A stretch of DNA of 64,000 nucleotides from Agelaius tricolor. Taxonomy: Eukaryota > Chordata > Aves > Passeriformes > Icteridae. Every line of letters begins with the position of its first letter. Position 1 is the stretch's first letter. The position numbers and the translations under genes were made by a program. Positions 1 through 12,346 of the stretch are shown here, one piece after another. Location of the stretch: assembly GCA_023055355.1 (NCBI GenBank), contig JALJCS010000024.1:10927501-10991500 (forward strand). Reading direction: 5' to 3'. Below the pieces are notes generated by a model, which was given only the letters and a program-made list of their open reading frames with translations, was not told the origin of the DNA and did no database searches.

Positions 1-724
1 TAGTAGTTTAGTGAGAATCTCCAGGTGATAATTCCTATAGAAAAGTCCAAAATGGTATATTTTAATACACTCCCAGCTGCCTAACTGCATTTTGCTTGGC
101 TGAACTCAATCCAACTGGCTCATACCAGGATAAGAACCTGCAGATAGTCATAGGATCATAAAGCAACAGCTCAGTGGACATGGAGAGGAGCAGGTGGATG
201 ATTTTGGTTTTTTCCAGTAGCCTGGTCTTCTTTTCACCATTCTCCAGTTATCATATGTAAATGCCGACTCCTAGGAAATCAAAAAGGAGTGTAAGGAAAT
301 ATTTGGCAATGACAAGGAAGAATCTATCACCTCTCCCAAGGAGGACATCAGCCATTCAAGAGCTATCCTGTCTGTTCTGCCAGTCTAGTCCTACTGGGCA
401 GCTCAGGATATCAGAGAGCATTCTAGAAGGAGCAGCAGCAAGGACTGAGTGCCTTCTTCCCACTGCAAGGGAAGAACTTTTAACCCATATAGACGTTTTT
501 TCTTAAACTAGATCGCATTGAGCTTCAGTAAGTCTAAGTCTCCAATATTTTCTTCTGGTGAAAACTTGTGATCTTAATGCATAGAGGCTTTGAATTACTT
601 TCTTAAGACATTTTTCTGGAGGATCAGCATATTAACTCATGGAATTTCAGCAAAATTTAGCCTGTTCAATACTTGATTTTTGCTAAGGCTACAGCTATAT
701 GAGTTTGAGACATGGTTTAGTTGT

Positions 725-781
725 TAAAAAAGTTTTAATTAAAAAAAGGTTTTAACTAAAAAAAGTTTTAATTAAAAAAAA
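725..781. repeat. Short AT-rich tandem array
   Basis: Three or four imperfect units of about 16-17 bp, each made of an A-run followed by GTTTTAATT or a close variant. This is a low-complexity tandem duplication with no coding potential. Confidence 0.6.
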
Positions 782-1999
782 GAGTGTCATACAGAACACA
801 ACACACAATGGCAGTTCCATTTCTGTAGAGGCATTTCATCCTCATCGAGCTTATTCTTCCTCTCTTTTGGGAAAAAATTACATTTCTGTATGTCAAGCAT
901 AAATAATGTGACTAAATAACAGTGACTACAAATAGACAACAAATATGGACCCTACATTCATCCAGTAGTGTAACTAACCCAACATGCATTGTATACACAA
1001 ACTCTAAAGAAAACCAGTGACCAGCTCTGCTGGAAACTCAAAGCCAACTTTTAGAGACATTTTTACATATTTCCATGGTTATAGGTAGGTACAGGAAGGT
1101 GTATTTTTGAGACACCTCAGTGCTTTCACAAGTCTAACAAAGAGCCTGAATATTCTTTACATCCAATGTACATAACTCATTTAGATTACTTAAAGAAAAC
1201 CCAGTATTTTAAAATATTTAAAATATTTGGAAAGTAATTGTTTTCTTGAAAATAATTGTTCGAAGTTGTTTTAGAAGGGTTTTATGGAAGAGTATTTGAA
1301 GAGATCTGTATTACAAAACAGCCACCTAACAGAGCAATTGACAGTTCTGGTAGAGCTGGGTACTTACAAAATGTTAAACGAGCAGTGGCTTTCATAACTT
1401 GTGGTTATCAGCTGCTGTGCACTCTGAAAACTTTTGAAAATTGTTACTCTGTGAAAGCACAGTGCTTTCAAAGAGTAATAATGTACAAATAAAAACAGTG
1501 ACATTTACTCAAGATTTCCTTGGAAAAATTCAACTGATCAGAGCTGAAAGTGTTGCAGCAGTCAAATCCCTGTTGGAGCAAGAGGGAGGAGCACATCCTG
1601 CATCACTTTTGGCAATCTGCTGTGGCACAGGTACTAACAACAGGGCAGTCCAGTTGCAGCCAGCAGCCACCACAAGTGCTACAGCAATGAAATGTAGCTG
1701 GACTGTCAAGCTATTGCATTGACAAAGTCATTCTGTTTGACTCACAACACCTTATAAATAGCTTTTTTGCTTCCAGATGTGTAAATAGATTTAAAACTAA
1801 TTATAGTGTTTGATCTGTATCTATTACCAAGATGTACAGCCAAAATCACAAAGCCTAATATTGAAACTCCACATCAGGACATCCTTGGAAATTACATGTA
1901 GGGAACAAAATCCATATTTTTCACTTTACTATTAGAGTTTAGTTTTTGTAAATTTGAAAAGAGATTTTATGCTTACTCTTACAGGAAATACTTTCAGAT

Positions 2000-2025
2000 T
2001 TATTATTATTATTATTATTATTATT
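2000..2025. repeat. (ATT)n microsatellite
   Basis: About eight uninterrupted ATT/TTA trinucleotides. Confidence 0.9.
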
Positions 2026-2610
2026 GACCTATTCTCCTCTTGTTTTGGAGAAGACATTGCTGAACAATTTCAGTTTTGCATTTTCCACTCATACTGCAAT
2101 TATTCTGAACACAGACTTCTCACTGTTTATGCTTTGTCTGGCTTCTGTGATCCCTGCCCTTTCAGCCTGAAGACATGCAGCTGGGCAATATTTTCATATC
2201 CTTGCCAGAAGTAGAAGCCAAAACACTTTTCTATAGGGGGATTTAGTGGGGAGTGACTTCCCAAGTTGGCAGGTGGGCATCCTGCAGTCGAAGAATGGCA
2301 GGGGTGGCTACCAGTAAGATCAAAATAGAGCTGTGTTGCTGTGCTGAGCACTTTCACTTCATGTGAAGGAAATGGTTAATGGTTTGTGTAAAACATAGTA
2401 TCAGGAAATGTAAGAGGTCCAGAGAGCCCCAGAGCTCTGCCAGGGGGTCAGTGTTTCCCAGGGGGCCTCTGCAGGAATGCCAGGGAGCTGGCTTACCTTG
2501 CGTGGCAACCTGCAGAGAGAGAAACAGCTGGGAAGGGCTCAGGTGTAGGGCGGGAGCGCGCAAAGCGCAGAGACAAACCCACCCCACAATTAAAGGCTTT
2601 TAAATAAAAC

Positions 2611-2760
2611 CCCCCAGAACCAACGGTGTTCAGATAAAACCCATCCCAGAACTGACGGTGTTTGTGTCACACACCCCAGAACTGACCGTGTTTGTGTCAC
2701 ACACCCCAGAACTGACCGTGCTTGTGTCACACACCCCAGAACTGACCGTGCTTGTGTCAC
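2611..2760. repeat. 30-bp minisatellite, five units
   Basis: Units start every 30 bases at 2611, 2641, 2671, 2701 and 2731. The last three are nearly identical and share CCCAGAACTGACCGTG followed by a TTGTGTCACACA tail; the first two are diverged. Because 30 is a multiple of three, the array stays open as a decapeptide repeat on both strands, but nothing suggests that it is translated. Confidence 0.85.
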
Positions 2761-2769
2761 ACATCACAA

Positions 2770-3002
2770 TATCCAGGAGACCGAGGCACAGCCGCGCTCT
2801 GCTGTCGCCGGCAGTGCAATCTCCCCAGCTCTGCTCGGCAGGAACGCCCAAGGGCAAGAAATTATGTCCTCGCAGTCTATTAAAAATGCGGATAACAAAG
2901 CACATGATCGCTTCCTAACAAAGAGGAAGGAGGTTTAGCACTGCTGATAACGCCGCAGCCCGATTGCCGCGGATGCGCGGGAGGCTGGCGGCGCGGCGCA
3001 GC
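2770..3002. promoter_or_regulatory. CpG-rich patch, candidate promoter
   Basis: Local GC and CpG content rise sharply above the AT-rich surroundings, with several GCG and CGC clusters around 2960-3002. A strong minus-strand splice donor (CAAG then GTAAGC, exon end at 2497) lies downstream in the minus direction, so a minus-strand first exon from this patch to 2497 is possible. By synteny it could be the NSG1 5' end. No coding sequence supports this, so it is an inference. Confidence 0.35.
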
Positions 3003-3267
3003 GCAGCCCAGCCCAGCCCAGCTCAATTTAGCTCAGCCCAGCCCAGTTTAGTTTAGTTTAGTTTAGCTCAGCCCAGCCCAGCCCAGCTCAGTTTAGCTCA
3101 GCCCAGCCTAGCTCACTCAGCCCAGCCCAGTTTAGTTTAGCTCAGCTCAGCTCAGCTCAGCCCAGCCCAGCTCAGCCCAGCTCAGTTTAGCTCAGCCCAG
3201 CCCAGCTCACTCAGCCCAGCCCAGTTTAGCTTAGCTTAGCTTAGCTCAGCTCAGCTCAGCCCAGCCC
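3003..3267. repeat. Pentamer array of YYYAG units
   Basis: About 50 pentamers in register, mainly CCCAG, CTCAG, TTTAG and CTTAG; a few places break the phase by inserting CTCA. On the minus strand the units read GGGCT, GAGCT and AAACT, rich in AGCT. It lies against the CpG-rich patch. Confidence 0.9.
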
Positions 3268-6200
3268 GTTTATCTCTCGGTCTTTCACTGCCCTCCGGCG
3301 GGCAGAGGCTCTGCAGCCGCTGGCCGGAGCGGCGCATCAGGTGTGCGGGATCTGGGGATTCGCGGGATAAAATCAGCTCAGCAACACTCATGGAGATGTT
3401 TTGAAATGCTTTTTGTCCTCTGATTTCTAGGCGCTTAAAGTGTGTTAAGCTTTTCTTGCAATGGCAAGGGCTACCCCCTTAGAGGTAGGTTTTATTTAAT
3501 CCTCTTTTCAAAAGGAAGGGTTTTTGAGAACAGCAAATAGCACAAATCATATAATTAAGCTTCTGAATAGTGGTGATACGATTGCTGGTGGCTGACAAAG
3601 TTTCCTTGTTTAAAACAAAGCTTTCCAACGTGCTAAAGTTTTGATGATTCCTCTACAGCCAGGCTTGTCAGAAAGATGAAATGATATACCCAGCACAGTC
3701 AGTGCTCAGTGTTCATCCGTATCACAGTCCACATATGACAGCACTCCCTATCAGAAGTACTTTAGTTAGTTTCCAGACTTCAAGTATTATTTAGTGTTTT
3801 GTCACAGAAGGGTTCTTCTAAGCACTTAAAAATACAAAGGGATGTGACATCAAAGCACCAAGAAAGTTCCAGATGCAAACATGAAGTGGAAGTATGTGGC
3901 TCATAGTTTGTACAACACTTTCATTAGGACTTCAGACAGAAGCATCCTTTAGGGTTACTGCTTCTAGTCTTTGCAAAGTAAACATAACTTGGTCCTGGGT
4001 ATTTAAAGGCCACATTTTACTTGGAAAAAGAAAGTCCTTTCCAGCTGGGCATAGTCAGGATTCCTGTTTTGCCCATGCACCAATGTAATAATTTGGATCT
4101 GGAGCTGGAGCTCAAAAACTTGTATTCCTGACAAGTATTAAAGTTACCAGAAGAGTCACTTACTAGCCAGTGGCAGAAGAACAAGATTATCTTCCTCTTT
4201 GACTTATTACTGGATGGTTCCAAAGGCCTGCCAGGCACTTAGCAAATATCCTTGGTGCCCTAAGGCCCCAGTGGGCATCCTTCTGTCAAAGAATAGATGA
4301 GAAAAACAGAGAAGCTTTTAACATCAAAACCTTTTTGGTCAATGTAATTTTTCTGGGAGCTCTGAAACTCAGGATTACAAGGAAAATGATTTATCAGCTC
4401 CATGATTATGTTCTCCATTTCAGGCTGTAAAGTAGCTGCTCTGAAGCAAACATGGCATAATCTAATCTACTTTACTGAAACAGCAGCTGAACTAAGCTTT
4501 GACAGTGTCTCTCTCTCTTTTTGTCTGCTCAATTCCTAAACTCTAAGTGAAGTTTGAGCTTGAGAGGGTGCAGAATACAATGGATGAAACCAAAGGCAAC
4601 ATTTATATGAATCTTAATGAAGTTGAATTCTCAAGCTTCAGGTCCTCTGCAAGTCAGACAATATCTGCATTACATGAGAATTTGATGTAACATTATGATA
4701 CTCTCACAAGTACAAAAGGTTGTATTTTCCAGTACCTGATTCCCCTGTGACCCAGCTTTTAAAGTCATGATTATGAAAGGTTTGGGCAAGTGAAGGAAGT
4801 GTATGGAAAAACAGTGCAAATTGTTTGCTTAACAGCATTTGCTTTTAGAGCACGTCTAGAAGTGTTAAAAATATGCTTCAGATGACGGGAGTGATTCATG
4901 ACTAGACAGCTGCTGAGAGAGACATCACTGACAGGAGAGAGGGGGGGAGAGCATGTGAGAGAGAGGGAGAGAGATTTGACATGCAAATTACTTGGAGAAA
5001 AATAAATTAAATATAATTTCTTTGGAGCTTTAGAAATTAGGGATTATTTTAATGACTTTTGAATTGAAATGAAGTTGCATTTCCTGGAGCTGTCAGAATT
5101 TCAGTGCCCCTCAGATCTGCCCCACAGGCTACAGTTGTTATCCAGCTGATGCTATGACTGCCATCACTTTCTGGGTAGGAAAAGGTAATATCCTTTTGCC
5201 CATGTGGCATTTTGCAATATTAAGAGACTGACTGCTGCATTTCCTGGCAAGTCCTAACTTCATAAATAATGCAATTTGGACACTGGTATCCATCTTTGGT
5301 AAAAAAAATTGAATAGAATTGGCTGGAATCAAGTCCCTACTCAACAAGTAGAAGGGATAATTTCCACTATCTGCATCCACAGAACAAATCCAGAAAGTGA
5401 TTGATTGATTGAAATCCAAATCCAAAAGCAATGACTAAATAATTTAACAACTGAATTTGAACTTTGATATTCTAGTGATATACTTTGTGTATACTATAGT
5501 GATGTACTTTGATTTTCTAGTGATATACAGCATTCCCCATCTAAAAAATATCCTGGCAGAAGTTCCCACCTCTGGTCTGTACCTGCAGTCCCACTGCTTT
5601 TCCCCGTCCATTTAGCATGGATCTGCTGGCACAGCCCTCAGCCCCTGGGCACAGGACTTTACTGTGGCAGCAGACCAACAAAGAGCAATCTTCATTGATT
5701 TTCTGCTTTGATATTGCTAATTTCATAGATGTTTACAGTAATATGACATTCCCTGAAGGCCCAAACTTAGAATTTGGGTATTTGTCAAAACTAGGCAGCC
5801 TTAACCTCGGCCTTTTCACGACTCCACATATGCATGCCTTCTGGATGATTTAATGTTTATGATTGTTCTGTTGGCTTTTTTTCCTTCCTGAAATACTATG
5901 TCTTACTTTTTGTACATGGCAAGTGAATATGTGGAGGGCATTTATTCTGAAGTGGAAGTAAACCACAGTAAAATCAGCTAGAACTCTCTGCACCTAAATT
6001 TTACAAATTTTCAATCACTTCTAAAATAAGCATGTTAAACATTCATATATTTGCATTGAAAAAGCTAAGCTGATTTTAGAAAACCAAAATGATTAAATCA
6101 TAGGCAATTTGTGCTGACCACCTCCCTTTTAGAAACGGCTTTTTTTCACGTTCTTTGTTTCACCAGAATACAGATTATCTATTTGAAATACATGAACTGA

Positions 6201-7871
6201 ATGGACTTCCCATTGAGGTTAGTGTATTCTAGCATTGTAATAAAGGTTATGAAAAGATGTCCGAGCACCAGCTGGCCTTCCTTTGATCCTCTCCATTCTT
6301 GTGATGATACATTTTCACACTTAAGATGATTCCCTTCTACCTCAAAGGCTGAGAGCTGCTTTGGTCCTTACAAATATTAACTGCAATCACAATGACCTAT
6401 CTTTCTGGTTCCAGTCATCTGTTTAATATAGAGTGGAAGGTCAGAACTACATTAAAAGGGTCTGAAAGGCTTTATTTCAGTATACTGCCCCATGCAGAGC
6501 TTCACAAAAAGCTGGCAGACTTGTAGTTCATGCATGCACGCTCCTCAGCACTGCATTGTGTGCTTCTGTTAATGGGCTTTTGTAACCTTCCTGGAAAAAT
6601 TCCCTCACCAAGTGAACAAAACTCTTGTCAGATCTGAACACACATGTGAATATCAACTACAAAAAAGAAGAAAAAATTATATTTAAACAGTAGGGGTACT
6701 GTCTTCAGAAAAAAAAAGGATGTCTGAGTCACTAGCTTGTGTCTTCACTAGGCTGTGTTTTACAGGTAGTTTTTATCTGTTTTCTAGGATGGAGATTTAA
6801 TAGCAGAGGTGGAAACCAACTGTTTAGAGAAGGCAAATTCAATAATAGATGTCAGTAAGGATTAATGAATAAGGCTATGGACCAGAAAGCACAAGTCTGT
6901 GTGTACCAATACAAAGAAATTTATTTGCAGCACAGTGGAGCACAGGTCACTTTGAAGTCATTAGCATACTGAATTACCAAATAGCTGCATCTGAGGCACT
7001 TCAGTTGTCCTTAGAACACATTTCCCAAGCTATCACATTCTTCCCTTTGAATCTGTCTATAAAGCTCATGTTTATTTGCTTTCTATTAAGTCTTCTTCTC
7101 TCAAGCAGCTACTTGTCTTGCCATGTTTATCTAACATACTACTTCCCAAACAAGCTCTTTAGCTAAAGAAAGCTAAATATCCAAAAATATCCCAGCACAC
7201 ACTCCAAAACATGGAGCCTGGAGACTTTATAAAGTTTTACAGCTCTGTTCACCTATATGCCTCAACACTTTTCCTTCCTGAGCTTGAATATGTTAACCTC
7301 TGGGCTGGATTATGAGGGGTGGGTAAGGGGCATGAAGTGAGCAGCAAAAATTGAATGCAGCTGTCCACGTATGAATGGAGCTACCCACAGTGGGGAAGAC
7401 AATGCAAGGAAAGAAAAAAGTGGATTCCAGAAGCAAATGGCCTATGGGGCCAGTTCCACTTGCTTCACACTGATTTTGTCTTAGATTTGGCTTGCTCTTG
7501 TATATGCCACTTCGATGTTTTGGGAATACTTCATGTGTAGCAATTACTTCCCTGTAAAATTATCAACAGGAGTTAAAGTGTATTTGAATTTGCTGAAGAA
7601 GCCATGGAAACAAAGCACAAGTGCTCAGTTCTAAAGCCTGACCTCTGAATTTGAGAAACATCTAGTAGGCCAGGTTTAAAAAGAGTGTGAGAGAATGCAG
7701 ATGAAATGTTAGACCACAAAAACACTCTGTGCTCAATGGCAAGCAGTAAGTCCTGCCTGGTAAATTTCTCCTTCCTTACACAACTTTTTCAGTGCTAACT
7801 AAACTACAAAATAAGTCTCAAGCAGAGGATTTTTTTTGGGGGGAGATTTTTGAACTTAGATTATATGTCAT

Positions 7872-8258
7872 TGTGGTGATGTTCACAGGGGTCCCAGGAT
7901 GAGAGAAGATACGAGGATCTGACTCCATGTTTCAGAATGCTTGATTTATTATTTTATGATATGTATATATATTATTAAAACTATACTAAAAGAATAGAAG
8001 AGGATTTCATCAGAAGGCTAGCTAAGAATAGGAAAGAATGGAATGATAACAAAATCCTGTGACTGACCAGTGAGTCTGAAACAGCTGGACTGTGATTGGC
8101 CATTAATTAGAAACAATCACAGGAGACCAATCACAGATCCACCTGTTGCATTCCACAGCAGCAGATAACCATTGTTTACATTTTGTTTCTGAGGCCTCTC
8201 AGCTTCTCAGGAGAAAAAATCCTAAGGAAAGAATTTTTCATAAAACATGTCTGTGACA
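7872..8258 (-). mobile_element. Solo LTR of an endogenous retrovirus, 387 bp
   Basis: Read on the minus strand it begins TGTCACAGAC and ends CACCACA, the usual TG...CA LTR ends. It is flanked by the identical 6-bp direct repeat TGTCAT at 7866-7871 and 8259-8264, a target-site duplication. It holds CCAAT-type GATTGG/CCAATC motifs, an AT-rich TATA-like region and an AATAAA signal in the same orientation. There is no internal viral sequence, so it is a solo LTR left after recombination. I recognise the sequence as a common songbird LTR type but cannot name the family. A 6-bp duplication fits betaretrovirus-like (ERVK) elements. Confidence 0.85.
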
Positions 8259-8667
8259 TGTCATTATATGATGCCTCCTTTTCTTGTGTATACACAGTAA
8301 CCATCCTCCCATAAAAATGGCAGGTTATGTTTTGTACAGATTTAATGCTCTTTAATCAAAATAAATAAAAAAGCCAATCAAAATAAATTAAAAAATTAAA
8401 TCAAAATAACCACAGTAATGCCTTCCAAAGTAAAGCACTAATTTTATTTTTTTTAATATGGTTCAGGAGTAAAATGACAGATATGTCTGCCCTGAACAAA
8501 TCCAAACAAAGCCCTGAGTGGTCACCTACACCTTCTGTAAAAAAAAGTGATCCTGGTTTGCAAGAGACCAAGAGCAGCTCTGAGCTGCAGGATAATTATT
8601 GCAAGAAATAACAATTAATAGTCTTCCAATTTCACTAGGCTGGGTTGGTTAACATCCTCTTCCCAAA

Positions 8668-8698
<31 letters not shown>

Positions 8699-8700
8699 TT
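8668..8700. repeat. (TA)n/(T)n simple repeat
   Basis: About six TA dinucleotides followed by about twenty T residues. Confidence 0.9.
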
Positions 8701-10219
8701 AATAGCATATCATTTACATCAAGTAGAATGGTACCACGGCACTGTCTGGTACTGGCCAAGGGACCAATGCTTACCCATCCCCTCAGCACCCTGGCTATGG
8801 TATTTGTGAGCAGTAGCTATGGATGGGTGTCTGCTGCTTGTGGAATATCCTTGGCTCAGCACTGGTGTCACAGTTTCCACCTGCTCCTCAAAGCCACAGG
8901 GGTTCCTGCTCCTCTCCAGCTCTGCCAGGTTTATGGCAGCATTAGGACTGTCAAACCTTATTTGCTATTCCCACTCAAACACCCACTTCATTAAACACCT
9001 ACAGGTTGGCATTGGTAATTATGATGATACAGGAAAGATCCTCTTTCAAGGTCATTTTCTGTTGATGTCTCGCTGACAAAAGCTCAGGAAATACTAAATT
9101 GACATGACAGACTGTATTTGATTTTGGAAACACAACAGCAAAATACATTTTTTTCCAGTCAGGCAGTGATATTCTCACTGCAGAGTGGCTGCAGGGATGG
9201 GGCTTTTTATACTCCTTACATAAAAATTCATTCTCTTCCATCTGACTCCATCCACCTACTAATCTTTTGAATTTTCTCTCTTGCTCAGCTTTTCCTTCAA
9301 GCCAGTTAGAAACAGCAGTTCTTAGTGCTCCTTCCCAGTGCTGTAACTCCTCCTTTTTTCTGGTTCCAGCTGCACAAACTCAGATGGAAGTTTCCTCCTA
9401 CCAATGTTTGCTCCACTTCCTTCTCAAATATGCCACATTGCAACGTGGTGTTTTAACAAACCCTCCAAACTGCAGACAGCACTCCCAGTCTGGTGGCAGC
9501 TTTGAGAACTGTCATGTTTCTGGTGTGAAACAACTCTCACAGAAATACTGCCAAGCAAGGGGAATAATCCTTAATGCAACAGAGCTGTCCTCATGGCATA
9601 AAGCACCAGTACTAATCCATGATCTGATCTAATCTAGGTGTTTAGAAGCATCTCAAGCTGCCACTTTCCCTTTATGACAGTCTTACACATTCCTCCAGAC
9701 CTCCAACACACTGTTAGAAGAGCACAAAGGTTGCAACACGGTTTGATTTAAATTTACCCTATAGTGACTCCTCAAAAATGCAACAGAGAAAGCAAAATCA
9801 CAGTGGAATCAGAGACAATGAAAAGTTAGGAGGTTTAAATTGCAGATGTATCCGTTCCAAGCAACAAAATCCTTGTGGCAACAGAGTCAAATTTCTATTT
9901 TCTCTTGGGAGAAGTAAATTTAAAAATAGTTTCTGACAAGAGGAAGCCTACAGAGCTAGTGACTGGCACATCCCCACATTTTGCCTCAGGCAGCAGTGCA
10001 AGGAAAGCAGAGTGAGAGTGAGCATGAGCACACGTGGTCAGAACTGTAATACCTGGACTGTAGAATGGCACATGGGCAATTCCCACAGGGAACTGCAGTG
10101 TTCCAAAGCAAACAATGCAAAAGGCAAAGAATGAGGGGAGAGCTCAGGGTCAACCTGTAGAAAGTGCTCCCTGCTTAATCCATGTGGGACTGTGTTCAGC
10201 TAGACTAATGCTATTTTTA

Positions 10220-10238
10220 ACACACACACACACACACC
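10220..10238. repeat. (CA)n microsatellite
   Basis: About nine uninterrupted CA dinucleotides. Confidence 0.9.
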
Positions 10239-10999
10239 CTGCATAAACTTTGTTGTTTGATTTCACTGGCTGGAAAAATAGTGTTTTTAAGTCTTCTAGT
10301 ATATGTGCACTACAAGAAAAGAAAGGTGAAAAAAATCCCAACTTGCTCTCCAGTGCAGCTGATTTTTTTTAAACTGGTTGGTTAAGGTAGTAAAAAAGTT
10401 TTTTGTAACATTAAATGACTATTGAGAGAAACGTGTATCTTTTGAGACTCACACAGACACTGTAATGGGCTGCCCCTTTTGTTTGAAGAGGGTCTGTAAC
10501 TCTGGCCAGAAACACTCTCTCATTTGAACTCAGGTTGAAAGCAGTTCAGGAAGGTGCAGGGACTAAGTAAAGGAAGCCAGCAAGTGAAGCCCCAAATTGT
10601 AGTGTATGGTGGTTAACACAATAAGAGATGTAACAACTAGTTTTGAATTCTTGGGGGGCAAAAAACACCTTAAAAAGACAGAAGAATACTATTTTTTCCA
10701 AACTTCAAATTTTCACAGAATGTCATGTATCTGTAGCAAGCAGTTTGAAATGCCACAACTATTCAAAGCACCAAAGCAGATACAGGCCACTCTAAGCAAC
10801 GTTTCTGTCCTGTAAGTCTATTTATTCCATTAATCAGCCAATGTCTTATACTCATTCAAGTACAAGACAACTTACTGGTGTACTGATTGCATTTATTTTA
10901 TAGTGCAGCTCTTCTTGTGATGGCATCCCCTTTAGCATTGCAAAGATACCTGGAATAGATGGAACTACTGAAAATCCTTAGAAAGACAAAATCATCAAG

Positions 11000-11690
11000 C
11001 AGTGTAAAACAATTTCTCTTTATTCACAACTTGATCTTCGCCTTCATTTTACAAATAATCTGCTGTGCAAAATAGTTTATAAAATACTAAAAAAAAGCTT
11101 TTATTGTAAAAAAATAAAGTTTCTAGATATACAGTTACTTCGCACTATCACAAATATTGCCCAGTATTTAACATTTAAATTCAATGTCACAATACTCAGG
11201 TCTTGTAACCCAATGACCCTACTGGTAAGAAAGCCACTACTGAAACTCAGGTTCCCTAGGGATAGGTTAAGCATTTTCCTCCTGTCATATCTACACCATC
11301 ACACAGCTCTGATCACCCATGACTGGAGCTGTATCCATATCATGAACTTAGACACTGGCCATCCTTTCCTCAATTATTAGGTAAAAAAATTCCAAGTTAA
11401 ATGGTAAATTTAGTCGGCAGCAAATTTTAGTAAATCTTGGCAATAACACAGGAGCTACACAGTGCAGTCACAGAACAACAAAGGTCCCCAACAGTGCATT
11501 TAAACTTTGCTGAGAAGCAGTGTAAATAAAGGCAGCCTACATGTGGTTCTGGGAACGAGCACTCTGATTCCTGTCACTGTCCAAGCGACCTGGCCTAAAA
11601 ACTCTCTGTGCTCTCTCTGTGCTGCAGTGCAATCGCAACCACGTTAGCAAGAAACGCCTCTGAGAAGTTTTGGTACAGTCAGCTGAGCCC
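11000..11690 (-). other. ZBTB49: ZBTB49 3' untranslated region
   Basis: Minus-strand sequence after the ZBTB49 stop codon at 11691. Two AATAAA hexamers in sense orientation lie at 11105-11100 and 11024-11019, so the transcript probably ends near 11080 or 11000. The ends are inferred from the hexamers alone. Confidence 0.6.
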
Positions 11691-12346
11691 TCATTGCTCC
11701 AATTCACTTTCATTTTGCAGGGTTTTCATGGCCAAGCCCCAGAGGGTCATGCTGGAGAAGAAGGGGCCCTCGTTACTCTTGTAGGCGGCAGAGGAGGCGC
11801 GGCTGCCCAGGGGCTCGGCGCAGGGCCCGTCCAGGCCGGGCACGGAGGGGCGGATCAGGGCAATGCCCTCGGCCTGCAGGGGCTCCTCTGCTGCAGACAC
11901 ATCCACCTCTGGGTAAGCGTATGCTGGGGGCGCTGCTGGGGCCTGCTGGGCCTGGCCTTTCAGCGCTTTGGCAGAATCCACGGCGAGTTTCTCTGGGTTT
12001 GCCGAGTCGTGGTGCTGGATCATGGATCGCAGTTTACAGTAAGAATCCGCCGAACTGTCGAATTCAGGGGAGTTTCCAGCGGGATTAACGGGAAATTTAA
12101 CAGACACTGGTAACAACGTAACAGACATCTCTGGGCCAAAGGAGTCCGAGCTCTGGGACTTGTCAAGGTCGGGCGTTTCAATCCCCGGTGTGAGCTCCTC
12201 GGAGGCGCGGCAGTGCATCTTGCTGTGCCGCCGCAGCACGGCCGAGCGCGTGAAGCACTTGTTGCACGTCTCGCAGGTGTAGGGCTTCTCCCCCGTGTGC
12301 GTCCGCACGTGCCGGCGCAGGTCACCAGAGCCCGCAAAACACTTCC
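11691..12346 (-). CDS. ZBTB49: ZBTB49 coding exon 7 (terminal)
   Basis: Acceptor TTGCAG at 12347; the exon starts with GG that completes a glycine codon. It encodes the rest of finger 6 (K541 on), all of finger 7 and the C-terminal tail to residue 757. An LTR begins only about 125 bp upstream of the acceptor. Confidence 0.96.

Larger units (their letters stand above)
1..10990. other. Intergenic region beyond the ZBTB49 3' end
   Basis: No exon of a recognisable gene was found here on either strand; the open frames are short, unrelated to known families and lack splice continuity. The stretch is mostly AT-rich unique sequence, with a short A/T tandem array, an (ATT)n run, a 30-bp minisatellite, a CpG-rich patch, a pentamer array and one solo LTR, each listed separately. 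By human synteny the next gene on this side should be NSG1 on the minus strand, but I saw no NSG1 coding exon, so it probably lies left of the window. Confidence 0.6.

Noticed and set aside
2611..2760. Regularly spaced repeats considered as a CRISPR array
   Set aside because: The units are contiguous with no unique spacers, and the window is a vertebrate genome.
9267..9632. 121-codon plus-strand frame in the left intergenic region
   Set aside because: No recognisable domain, no promoter or splice context; length is possible by chance in this much sequence.
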